Positions 21,501 through 31,009 of a stretch of 64,000 nucleotides of DNA are shown here, piece after piece; within the stretch, counting starts at the first letter, position 1; each line of letters begins with the position of its first letter. The DNA lies in contig NW_024037072.1 in assembly GCF_015706575.1 (NCBI RefSeq), forward strand, positions 625,001 to 689,000, read 5' to 3'. The notes under the pieces were generated by a model, which saw only the letters and a program-made list of their open reading frames with translations, was not told the origin of the DNA and did not search any database. A program made the translations under genes and the position numbers. The DNA comes from Patiria miniata. Taxonomy: Eukaryota; Echinodermata; Asteroidea; Valvatida; Asterinidae.

Positions 21501-24500
21501 CTTCTGGGGTTTTCCTCCCACCTCTAAAACTGTAATTTCTTCTCATTGTCTTCTCTCTACGTTTTTTTTTTGGGGGGGGGGGGGTTTGCGAGCTACAGTG
21601 CCTGGGGCATGCACTTTTGAGGATCCTTGGTTTCATTACCAGAAAAAAAATTATTTATCGTTTACTTCGTTTCGTATGAATATAAAGGAGTAAATGCTTC
21701 AGATTTCAAATATGCACTTGTCATTTACAAGGCTGGGTTGGGGCAACCTTGAAATTATAAAGTAAAATACTTCTGCGCAAAAATGACTGCATTTATTAAA
21801 GTTCATAAAGTACAAATGATACCATGTTCGTATGAATAAAACATGGCATTTGCTTTTGCTACCATTTTGAAGCATTTACTCGCATCTGTATGAATGAAAA
21901 TTAAGCAAACACTTTTACTAAAAACCGTTTGCTAAATTCTGAAAATAATTACTTTTACCTTTAAGCTTTTGCTACACTATAAGCGTTTACTTCGTTTCTT
22001 ATGAATAAAAAGGAGTAATGGGCCATTCAGAATTTTGAATGTTTTAAAAATTTCGATCTTTTTTCCAAATTGTGGGTGGGTGGTTCAGGCTAAATAATTG
22101 AAAATCGAAATTCACTTTCCATGGAAAAAAAAGAAAAAAAAGAAAGATAGATCTTTTGAGTTGCCTGAACTACGCGCAAGCGTTCCGATATCGCGATGCG
22201 TGTTTCTTTTCCAACTTCGTCCTCTGTATGTTATTATTATTTGTTCGACCAAAACAATACACAATGAACAAACACGGTGTGAAAAACAAAAACTAAACAA
22301 AAATGTATGAAAGCTACGAAATGCAAAATAAAACAAAATAATCACAAAAGACGACACTTTATAAGTTTAAGTGTAAGAGTAGGGGCCACAAAAACAACGC
22401 ATAATATGAAATGAAAACATCCGAAGACAATATATAAAAAGACGATATGTGGGTCAGGGGTCACAAAAGTAAATTCAATTACTATTACCTACAGGTATGT
22501 AACCCCACAGGTATGTTACCCACAGGTATGTAACCCCGCATGTACTGTACATGTACGTCATGTAAGTGTATATAGACCCACTGTGACATGAGAGGTTTTT
22601 CAGTAGACTTGGACGCCGGGCGTTTGTAGCGGTTAGGCCGTGAAGAGGCAGCAGGGTACCAGGTGTACTAGGTCGGCTCTATAACACGCCGCGGGCGTCG
22701 ATTACCAATCGCTATAAAAACTGGACTGGACTCCAAGACTACGAGGACCGCAGCCTGTGATGTGATGTCTGCCCAAACCTGATGTTTTTCTTTCGCTCGT
22801 ACCCCCCGCCCTGCAAACAGGGCGGGGGGGGGGGGGGTACGAGCGAATGTTTTTCTCAGCTACCTCACGTGACAGGCACAACCTCGTATGTCACATGTCA
22901 TGTCCACCTCATCCAGAAAAATCAACAAAACCACGGTCATCTTTGTGGCTTCCAAAACTGCAACCTGTCATTCCCAACAGCATATCAGCGGGCAAAACAC
23001 AAGAAAACTGAAGGTCACCAGTGCAAAAGAGGAAGACCGACAACTTCACGCCGTCACTGAACTAGACACACATGTACATGGGTATACATGTTCATGTTCA
23101 AGTAAATGTACATGTACATGCAAGTGCAAGTGCATGTACATGTTCAGTTTTTTATTAATCGAAATTAGGGGTGGGTGGGTGGGGCAAAATATTTGGAAAA
23201 AAAGTCGAAATTTTTAAACATTGAAAATTCTGAATGGCCCCTAAAAATGCTACAAATTTTAAATATTTACTTGTCATATTTCAAGGTTGGGTTGGGGCTA
23301 CCTTGAAAATATAAAAGCACATAATTATGCGCAAAAATTACTGCATTTATGAATGTTAATCGCGAAAAAGTATAAATAATACCATACGGTAGTTCGTATG
23401 AATAAAAACTGGCATTTGCATTACTCCCATCTGTACGTTTCGTATGAATATAAAGGAGTAAATGCTTCAGATTTCAAATATGCACTTGTCATTCACAAGG
23501 CCGGGTTGGGGCAACCTTGAAATTATAAAGCAAATAATTCTGCGCAAAAGCTACATCATTTATTATATGTTAATCGCGAAAAATTAATATTAACAAAGTT
23601 CATAAAGTACAAATGATACCATGTTCGTATGAATAAAACATGGCATTTGCTTTTACTGGTACTTCCAATTTTGAAGCATTTACTCGCATCTGTATGAATG
23701 AAAATTAAGCAAACACGTTCGTGTAGGTTTTATATGAATTAATCCCTAAACCCTATGATCTCAGAATAAATACAAGATTTCTATTGTTTTAGCCACTGTG
23801 ACCTTGACACTTGACCTTTCGACCCCCAATGCGATAGGCCTATGACCAAGAACGATCCACAAACCAAATTTGAAGTTCACATGTAAAGTATTTCTCAAGT
23901 TATCGCGCTGACAAAATTTCTTTTGTTTTAGCCACTGTGACCTTGACCCTTGACCTTTTAGCCCCAAATGCAATAGGCTTCTTAGGATTACCAAGAAAAA
24001 TACACAAACCAAATTTGAAGTTCATATGTAAAGTATTTCTCAAGTTATCGCGCTGACAAAATTTCTTTTGTTTTAGTCACTGTGACCTTGACCCTTGACC
24101 TTTCGGCCCCAAATGCAATAGGTTTTTTAGGATTGCCAAGGACAATCCACAAACCAAATTTGAAGTTCATATGTAAAGTATATCTCAAGTTATCACGCTG
24201 ACAAAATTTCTTTTGTTTTAGCCACTGTGACCTTGAACCTTGACCTTTTGGCCCCAAATGCAAAAGGCTTCTTAGGATTGCCAAGGACAATCCACAAACC
24301 AAATTTGAAGTTCATATGTAAAGTATTTCTCAAGTTATCGCGCTGACAAAATTTCTATTGTTTCAGCCACTGTGACATTGACCCTTGACCTTTCGGTCCC
24401 AAATGCAATAGCTTCTTAGGATTACCAAGAACAATACACGAACCAAATTTGAAGTTCATATGTTTAAGTATTTCTCAAGTTATCGCGCTGACAAGATTTG

Positions 24501-27500
24501 TCCGGACACACACACACCCACACACAAGTTTACGTTACATACCAAGTGTGGACTTTCCAATGCTTTCGTGTAGTTAAGAAAAACCAGTGAAAAAAACATT
24601 TTTCTCAAACAGTGAAAACTCTTTCAACCCAATTTTTGTTCTATGATTCCCTTTAGTGTTTCTCTTCATTCTGCTACGGATAAACCTAACCCAAAAATGC
24701 CTCTAAACCTGTTTTCCAGGAATGGGGAAACACTGTGTGGACTTGCCCAAGTCCACACAGTGTCTCCTCTACCTGGTTTATGTGGACATCTTTTGTTCGG
24801 AAGTCCACACAGTGAATGTAATGCCTGTACACCCACCCACCCACCCATGGAAGGACAAGGCGGAAACAGTATGCCCCTTCGGCTTCGCCGCGGGGCATAA
24901 AAACGCCTGAAAGGGCACCCCCTAGCACGTCCAAGAAAATTAGACTATTTTTAATTTAAAAACCATTCATCCAAATTTTACCAAACTTACCCTTAGATAT
25001 TATATAGAAAAACGTAATGACTTCGTGAGGTTTTAGGATCGTGACGTCAGCAAACTGGACATTGCTAACGCATTATTTAAGAAGTTACATAATTTCTCGA
25101 AAAAACAACAACATTATTCCCTCCTTTTCAGTCAGTAACACATTACTCCCCCAAGTCCCAACATCCATCTAATATAAATCCAACAGTACACACTGCAAGG
25201 AATGGACGCAGGCGCGGTTCTACGCGGGGGGGGGGGGGCTGTAGCCCCCCCCCCCCCAATTTTTTGTCTAGCCCCCCCAAAATAAATTCCGTAAAAAAAA
25301 AATTGCATTAGCATAAAGAAGGATTGTGATGTACATGCGAACGGTCTCCCCCTAAAGAAGAAATAGCTGTGACAAGGGTACATTAGTTAATATAGTGTGA
25401 ATGATTTTAGGATTTTATTAGCGCTCCCCATTGAAAATATGGCATGAACCCCCCCCCCCCCCCTCCCCACCTATTGATTTTCGGAGGCCTAAGTGTCTGG
25501 AAAAAATAACCGGTCAACATTTCAGCACGCCTCCCTGAAAAAGTTCTGGATCCACCGTGCTAGCCCCCCCCCCCCAAAAAAAAAAAAAAAAATATTGGTT
25601 CTAGAACCGCGCCTGAATGGACGTATATTCTGTGCACATTTTTATGTTTATATGCCTATATATATATATATTAAACATATTAGAAGAGCACTTTCAAGAA
25701 ATCCTTCATTGGGCCGCCCCTGATTCCCCTCCCTCTCCTTGTGATCCCCATAGTGTTTATAGTACATGCACAATTAGGAAATGCCGCCATTGTAAGTATA
25801 CAGGGTGAGTGAACAAAAAAGGAAACCCAAATGGCGGGACCATTTTCTTAATAACGTTTTGCATGTAGTACTTTCAAAATCTAGGATATGAAAGCCGATT
25901 CATAAGCTTTCTTTTAGTACAAGAATCATTCAAATCACTTATATGTACTTTTCAAGTTACGGAATTTTAAACACAACCACTGTTTTAAAGTTCTGTCCAC
26001 GTATCACAAAAAATGGTGTGTGTTCTTTCAGCAAAACGAAAACAATTCCAGCGCATCCCCCTATATGTGAATTGTTTTCGTTTTGCTGACAGAACTTTTA
26101 AGACGGTGTTTGTGTTTAAAATTCTGTAACTTGCAAAGTACATAAGTGATTTGAATGACTCTTGTACTAAAACAAAGCTTATAAATTGGGCTTTCATATC
26201 TTGATTTTGAAAGTGCTACATGCAAATCATCATAAAAAAAAATTGTCCTGCCATTTGGGTTTCCTTTTTTTGACTCACCCTGTGTAAGTTACTTGTAGAC
26301 AATCATAACAATTTAGATATGATTTTTTTTTTATAGCCGCCTACTTTAAAATGTAGCTCCACCCCTAAAGGGCAACAATTAGTCTTGCAACCGTTTAAAC
26401 TTATCTTTACAGTGTATGGTAAACATAGTTAACCGATAGAAAAGTTGTGTTTTTACCAGCCAAATTGATGATTTTCCCTCGTTTGAATCAAGCTGCTCTA
26501 ATGTACCGCCTCTTTACACATTTAGGCCACGCCCGCAAAAGGGTGAAATATTAACAGGTGTTAGAATGCTAGAATGACTTATTTCATGTTTAAGTTTATT
26601 TCAAAGCGTAAAAAACAAGGAAATTTGATGTTAAATACAGTTTTCATGAGTTTGTATTGTTTGCACCCCCTTTTTTGAAAAATCAAGCTCCGCCCCCAAA
26701 ATGGGCAAGATCCAGGATGGGTCCCGATCTTAAAATGATTTTTAGCCCACATTTTGACCCCACATGCCAAATTTCATGCTTTTACCACAAAGTGCACGAT
26801 TTTTCGCTTAGCAGCTCCACTAATCGGAGTTCCGTGACGTGCTTTACCTATTCGGTGAAAAGCACTTAACACACAGGGTTAAAATGTATTAAGGAAGTTG
26901 TTACTGAAAAATATCATGGAGCAATAAATCTTTTGAGAAATGAAAGGAAACCATACATGGGAAAAAACCCTTACACAATTTCCCATGGGAAAAAGCGAAT
27001 GGGAAAAATCCCATGGGAAAAATCCCATGTACATGGTGTCCAATTCACCATGCAATTCCCATGGGAATAACATGGGAGATTTATGTAAGGGCAGGAAGTG
27101 TCCCAACCATTTTGGCCGGGATTGTCTGAATTTACAATAGCCTTGATATTGGATTTGGATGTTGCGCGTAGTACGCGCTCAAATAATAATACACACACCG
27201 CGCGCGCTGCTAACATGGTCAATGCACACGATTCACCATGACGGTGCACCATGTAATTTTGGCCGATATTTTTACAAAACGTACAGATTGTGTTCGACGT
27301 GAAAGCCGTATTAGGATACACAAACAACGTATCATCTTCTTCAATGTGTTTTTAATTCCCCATTTCGACGAAAAATCCATCCAAACCATAGTGTAACCAC
27401 GGTTCACCGCTGTAAATTATATAACAAGCAGAGTCACTCAATTCCTTTATATTTTGGTTTGGATGGATCACCGATGGATTTGTCGGCAAATTAACGGAAT

Positions 27501-30500
27501 GAGTGAATACAAACAAATTGACAAGGATTGTATGTTGTTTGCGTATCCTAATGGGCCTTTCAAGTTAAACACAAACTGTATTTTGTACAGTTGTTGGCCA
27601 AAATGGCATGGTGATGAACCGTCATGGTGACCCGTTACGATGCACTCAACAATAAAGTTGTGATTTTAAAGGATTGGAACATAGCCTCTTGTCGCCGGTA
27701 CTTTCGGTGGTCTATTGGTTAAGATGTGCTCAACAATGCGGGGTCGTGGGTTCGAATCTCACCGTAGATAAATACATGTGGATTGTTTCCCCGCAGTACT
27801 CGGGAAGTCATTAGCATACCCTGCTTATCGCCCATACGTGTTAGGATACACTACAAAATATATTTGTATTTTTAATTTCCATTTTTGTATTACTATCAAT
27901 AATTATTATTTGGCCTAAATATGTGTTCTTTCATTCAACCTTCGGCCGCCATTTCATATTGTGGAAACCTAACTCAAGAAAACAGCTCCCCAAACGGCAT
28001 GCCATGCATATTTTCAAAAATGAAAAAATTCAGACAATCCTGGCCAAATCTTGCTGGGCCCCCAACCCCCCGGCCCCCGCTCAATGTTGTCTATCATTGC
28101 GCGGTGTGTGCTCCATCAGCTGAAGAGAACAACATTGACCGGGGGAGCAGGGGAGTTGGTGACCGTGGCAGGCTCAGGAAGTGTCCCAACCATTTTGACC
28201 GGGATTGTAGGTATTGGGGAACATCGGGTAGACCCCCTATCGACCATAGTAGTTATACCAGTTCTGTTACGTGCTCTCTGAAGCCGAAAGTTGATTTTCT
28301 TTCCTATACGTTTTATTGCACTAATTTAAAAACAAATCGTGTTTGCATGAGTCCCGACCAAGGGCGGATCGGGGGGGGGGGGCAAAAGGGGCCACCCCCC
28401 CCCAAACGAATTCAATTCTTTTTAAGTGACGCCGCAATAAAGGCAGGCACTGCGTACACCACCATCTTTTCCTCAAAAAAACAATTGTTTAAAGTGGTCA
28501 GAAATTGCTTCAATTCGCACCACAGAGCATCTAGAATCCAAACAAATTTCGGGGCCCTTAAGCGGGCCCCGAACCCCACGCTGCAATTTTTTGGACCCAC
28601 TTTTTGGGGGACCGAACATTGCCCCCCCCCCCCAGAAAAAAATTGTGTTCTGGATCCCCCCTTGGTCCCGACTAAATCTCCGAGACCACAATACTTTTTC
28701 CCGATGAAAGTGACCGCATCAATGAGACGATCAATTGAGACGAGTCAGCAAAATTATACAAAACCATTGGTTCGCCCTCAACCTATACATGATCCAATAA
28801 CGCTGTTGACCGTCAATCCCTTTCATAAAATTTTGGACACGCAGATTCGCCAAGTATTGTTGGTACATCACTTGTTTATTCAATGCTGACAAAGGGTCAT
28901 TTGGTAAACAAACTCGTCCAATGAGAGTTCAAAAAGCATGGCCCCTGGTCATCGAATAAACAAAAGCCTTCACATTTGGAGTTCAAAGAAGTTGGAGGTC
29001 ATGTGGACTGGTGACCTCCAACTTGACATAATTATTCAAACGCCCTAAAAAGTAAACATTTCTTCAGCGTCTTCTCTCGACTTTTCCAGGGCATGAGCTA
29101 AACTGCAGCGCCTCATGTGCACTATGGGGAAACCTTTAGTTTCACACCAGAAAGAACGTTAGCATAGGCAGACAAATTTGACGTACCTCGAGCTGTGAGG
29201 AGTCGGCATAACCGTACTTCTCGTGGATGTGCACCAACAGTTTCCCCTTCCATTCGTTCATATCCATGGTCTTTCGGATGTACTTGGCCCAGTTGCCGCA
29301 CTCCTCTGGCACACAAAGGCCTCTGGCCTCTTCGAAAAGCAAAGCGAAAGGCCGGACATCTTCTGGCATCTCGGCAAGGAACTTGACCAGCTGGAAGACC
29401 CGGGCGGGTTTCACAGGCATCACATCGGACATGTCTCGCAGGTTGATCAACACCTTGGCGTCTCGATGCAGGTTGTCGTACACCCACATGATCCATTTCT
29501 TGACAAGTGCGCACATGTCATCCATGGTGAATTTACTGAAGTCGTAGACTCCGTCACTCAGGTCTACCTCCAGGATTGCGTTCCAGAGACCCGTCTCCTT
29601 CATCTTTTGCAATCCCACAGGAATCTTCTCGGTGTTCGGTATCCGATTTTTCGCACCTTTGGAGAGAAAAAACGCAGAATATTTACGTGTCAGCATTAAA
29701 AAAACGTATTTTAAAATACCATTTAAAAAGACGAATTCGTTGATACTCAGACTAGGTGCTTTACATTGAGTCCCAGTATGCCATTCAGACGCGCAGGCGC
29801 AGGCGGCATGCGGTGTGTAGTCGATTAAAATGTATTTTACCCCGTTTTTCCATTTGACGAGGGGGAAACCCCACTAACCATGCTCGAAGTAATAATTTGA
29901 AATGATTTATTTTAAAGAAAACTCAAAAACACAATTTTAAACGAAAATTTCGACGATTCGGACGCCACTATGTTTTGATTCTTCGTCTGATTACTTCACA
30001 CACTGTCTCTTATTTCCTCGACAGATTTCTGACAGTGTTTGTTCCGGACCACGTCTCTCCAAAAACTTTTTAATGAAAGCCTGATTAAAAACGAAATTTT
30101 GGTAAGAGGTGTTCTCAAAATTTGACGTTTATTTTAGACCATCTTATAAATTCTTGTATTTTTTTTTTTAACAATTTTGGAACAAGTATATCTTACATAA
30201 AGAGTGGTTTTGCTTACAGTTTTATGAATATTTTTGTTTTATATGTCATGCAAAAACCCCAACAAAATGGCACACGTGGAAAATTCGCGATTAACATGCC
30301 AACGGGTACTAATGCCCGTTATCACGCCTCCTACCAATTAAGACAAGTCCGCTCGGTGAATTTTGTAACTTAGCTCAGACGGTTTTCCTTTTGTGTAGGA
30401 TTCGTGATGTAGATACAACCTCAAATTAATTAATGCAAAGGATATTTAGTGGTGTGGTTGAGTTAGGTCGGTGAGGATTATTTTGATGGGTTTCCTCTGC

Positions 30501-30844
30501 CTACCTTCGGTTATCTCTGAGAAAGCGTAGAGTCCTTTACGGTCCTCTCCCTTCTCCACCAACTGCTTGACGAAGACGTCATCTACGCGTGTCATGTGGG
30601 AGAAGGAGGCCACGATAACATTAGTGAAGCCACATCGTTTCACCTCATCATACACCTTCCATTTATCCTCCAGAGTATGACCGCGCAGCTGGCCCACTGT
30701 GCTCTCACGGATCGAGTTATCCAGGACGAATAGGTCTAGATCTCGTAGAGTCTGGTACTTCTGGGTCTCTCTCTTAACGTCTTTGGTATAACCGTCAGCC
30801 AGTCTCTTCGCGCTATACCAAGTGTTCTCTAGAAATTTAATCAT
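18061..30844 (-). CDS. DRE-TIM (HMG-CoA lyase-like) barrel protein with C-terminal EF-hand, copy 1
   Basis: Four exons on the minus strand: 30505-30844, 29187-29656, 18609-19042 and 18061-18505. All have GT-AG borders and consistent phases (1, 0, 2), giving 562 residues. The barrel part starts with DNSIREST, like the D-x-T-x-R-D/E first strand of DRE-TIM metallolyases. It has an HIHEKYG box, matching the metal-binding H-x-H, and then GADGTWGS and GAAMGNAS, like the glycine-rich end of HMG-CoA lyase and isopropylmalate synthase barrels. The C-terminal part has one canonical EF-hand loop, DMDADGQVDWSE, and a weaker helix-loop-helix before it. A calcium-tuned carbon-carbon lyase or synthase is only an inference; substrate and location are unknown. 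No signal peptide or membrane segment is seen. The second intron is about 10.1 kb and packed with mobile elements. The copy at 49683-53547 is nearly identical. Confidence 0.85.
18609..19042 (-). CDS. copy 1 exon 3: end of barrel
   Basis: Acceptor TTTCTAG/AGTTTG, donor AATAG/GTAATT, phase 2; 434 nt as in copy 2. It encodes LMCGADGTWGS, GAAMGNASTCVTMMNL and a helical region ending DLRNNR. Confidence 0.87.
19170..19325 (+). repeat. TCATGGAAAA repeat in intron 2 of copy 1
   Basis: Begins CAGGGTTCCCAAAGTCATGG and contains five or six irregular repeats of GTCATGGAAAA. This type of sequence often forms hAT-like element ends. No matching far end is seen. Confidence 0.5.
19860..20640 (-). mobile_element. 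LINE fragment: endonuclease end and linker
   Basis: The minus strand encodes TQLIHEPTRVTEFTETTIDL and SDHY, the conserved end of an apurinic endonuclease domain of CR1/Jockey-like LINEs. A long linker follows (PSKSKRIRGASLPWLDGGIL and so on), then after a frame change DDLTDIADTFNEHF, just ahead of where the polymerase would begin. It is cut at both sides and frame-broken. It sits in intron 2 of gene copy 1, in sense with the gene. Confidence 0.82.
20599..20887 (+). repeat. two tandem copies of a ~145-bp unit
   Basis: Units at 20599-20740 and 20741-20887 are nearly identical and differ mainly by a doubled GCGTCATTTT. Each contains CTCGCGGCTTCGCCGCTCG, a GC-rich hairpin, and CGGGTATAGGCGCGTGGGAC. 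The first unit overlaps the start of the LINE endonuclease fragment. Confidence 0.85.
20888..21065. other. unassigned intron sequence
   Basis: Nothing recognised between the tandem unit and the dispersed repeat R2. Confidence 0.35.
21066..21310 (+). repeat. dispersed repeat family R2, copy a
   Basis: Reverse complement of 26582-26822. Shared words include GGGCGGAGCTTGATTTTT, GATCGGGACCCATCC, AAAGCATGAAATTTGGC and GTGGAGCTGCT. It is non-coding and the class is unknown. Confidence 0.8.
21660..22018 (+). repeat. dispersed repeat family R3, interrupted copy (left part)
   Basis: The block GTATGAATATAAAGGAGTAA ... AAGCATTTACTCGCATCTG recurs at 23255-23720. The second copy here stops at GGAGTAA (22018), where the Harbinger-like element inserted, and resumes at 23242. 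Confidence 0.8.
22019..23241 (+). mobile_element. Harbinger-like non-autonomous DNA transposon
   Basis: A 1.22-kb element with inverted ends of about 60 bp beginning (T/G)GGGCCATTCAGAATTTT. A 3-bp duplication, TAA, lies on each side (22016-22018, 23242-23244). The uninterrupted version of the surrounding repeat is present at 21670-21700 and 23450-23475, which shows the empty site directly. TSD length and TIR style fit PIF/Harbinger. No transposase is encoded. A 92-residue open stretch at 22782-23060 with a C2H2-like arrangement may be captured or chance sequence. Confidence 0.83.
22792..22847. repeat. GC-rich hairpin inside the Harbinger-like element
   Basis: Arms TTCGCTCGTACCCCCC / GGGGGGTACGAGCGAA enclose GCCCTG-caaa-CAGGGC. 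The right arm has a longer G run. It is likely to extrude or to stall replication. Confidence 0.85.
23242..23720 (+). repeat. dispersed repeat family R3, right part and second full copy
   Basis: Continues the repeat interrupted at 22018 and then contains a further copy (about 23440-23720). The copies share GGGTTGGGGC, ACCTTGAAATTATAAAG and CATGTTCGTATGAATAAAAC. Confidence 0.8.
23770..24500 (+). repeat. five tandem copies of a ~143-bp unit
   Basis: Each unit holds GCCACTGTGACCTTGACCC, TTGACCTTT, CACAAACCAAATTTGAAG, GTAAAGTATTTCTCAAG and TTATCGCGCTGACAAAATTTC. Units start near 23770, 23912, 24055, 24197 and 24340. The array ends in TTGTCCGGACACACACACAC. Short open stretches on the minus strand repeat with the units and are not genes. 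Confidence 0.9.
24730..24763. repeat. perfect 16-bp-arm palindrome
   Basis: ACACTGTGTGGACTTG and its exact complement are separated by two bases. A third partial copy, AAGTCCACACAGTG, follows at about 24800. Role unknown. Confidence 0.85.
25209..25615 (+). mobile_element. hAT-type MITE, family 1
   Basis: A 407-bp element with inverted ends CAGGCGCGGTTCTA ... TAGAACCGCGCCTG and a perfect 8-bp target duplication AATGGACG (25201-25208 and 25616-25623). Long G and C runs lie just inside both ends. It has no coding capacity. It lies in intron 2 of gene copy 1 and shares body sequence with the partial copy at 9951. Confidence 0.95.
25799..26286. mobile_element. fold-back mariner-like MITE
   Basis: Almost entirely one long inverted repeat (arms of about 220 bp), beginning TACAGGGTGAGT and ending ACTCACCCTGTG, with TA at each border. 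The TIR style (CAGGGTG) and TA target fit Tc1/mariner. It is non-coding and lies in the same intron. Confidence 0.8.
26582..26822 (-). repeat. dispersed repeat family R2, copy b
   Basis: Inverted relative to 21066-21310. It contains AATCAAGCTCCGCCCCC, GGATGGGTCCCGATC, CAAATTTCATGCTTTTACC and GCAGCTCCAC. Confidence 0.8.
26945..27085. repeat. CCCATGGGAAAA palindromic mini-repeat
   Basis: Irregular copies of CATGGGAAAAA and its complement (CCATGGG core) about every 15-25 bp, mixed in orientation. Another shared segment, AGGAAGTGTCCCAACCATTTT, follows and recurs near 28176. Confidence 0.6.
27700..27790 (+). mobile_element. tRNA-like SINE head
   Basis: Contains a pol III A-box-like stretch (GGTCTATTGGTTAAGATG) and a B-box (GGGTTCGAATC) at tRNA spacing. 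The flanking acceptor arms do not pair well, so a SINE head or tRNA pseudogene is more likely than a working tRNA. Confidence 0.5.
28359..28664 (+). mobile_element. hAT-type MITE, family 2, copy a
   Basis: A 306-bp element with ends CAAGGGCGGATC ... CTGGATCC..CCCTTG and a perfect 8-bp duplication GTCCCGAC (28351-28358, 28665-28672). Subterminal G and C runs flank a body containing GGGGCCCTTAAGCGGGCCCC. The same family occurs at 41943-42269 and as a 52-bp remnant at 46035-46086. It is non-coding and lies in intron 2 of gene copy 1. Confidence 0.95.
29187..29656 (-). CDS. copy 1 exon 2: mid barrel with H-x-H box
   Basis: Acceptor CCAAAG/GTGCG, donor CTCGAG/GTACGT, phase 0. The exon encodes GLWNAILEVDLSDG, LINLRDMSDV and HIHEKYGYADSSQLE. 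Length is 470 nt, identical to copy 2. Confidence 0.87.
30505..30844 (-). CDS. copy 1 exon 1: barrel start with DNSIREST motif
   Basis: Start codon at 30844 follows CCAAC; donor is GAAG/GTAGGC, phase 1. The N-terminus (MIKFLENTWYSAKRLADG) is three residues longer than in copy 2 and differs for its first ten residues, then converges. It encodes the metal-site strand and the following VIVASFSH strand. Confidence 0.85.
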
Positions 30845-31009
30845 GTTGGCTTTGGCTGGTTTGTACCGTTTTCTAGTTCGAAATCACGACAGAAAGCAGT
30901 TTTGTTGCGGTGTACTTGAAAGAGTTGCAGCCAGCCACTCCTCTGTCGAACCTTTCCCTTCGGCGCCTACTGGCAAACTAAGTACTACTTGCAGCCTGCG
31001 TAAAGTTTA

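Noticed and set aside
22782-23060. C2H2 zinc-finger gene inside the Harbinger-like element
   Set aside because: Only one imperfect C/H arrangement, a start in simple sequence, and no splice or paralogue support.
23761-24302. Two similar ~85-residue open frames on the minus strand
   Set aside because: They repeat with the 143-bp tandem unit and have no protein-family character.
27700-27790. Functional tRNA gene
   Set aside because: A- and B-boxes are present but the acceptor and anticodon arms do not fold convincingly; a SINE head is more likely.
27921-28889. 322-residue plus-strand open frame
   Set aside because: It runs through a hAT MITE and its poly-G/poly-C tracts, and composition is not protein-like.
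29122-29514. Arginine-rich minus-strand open frame overlapping exon 2, also at 51634-51927
   Set aside because: Alternative-frame shadow of the conserved exon. It lacks splice consistency.
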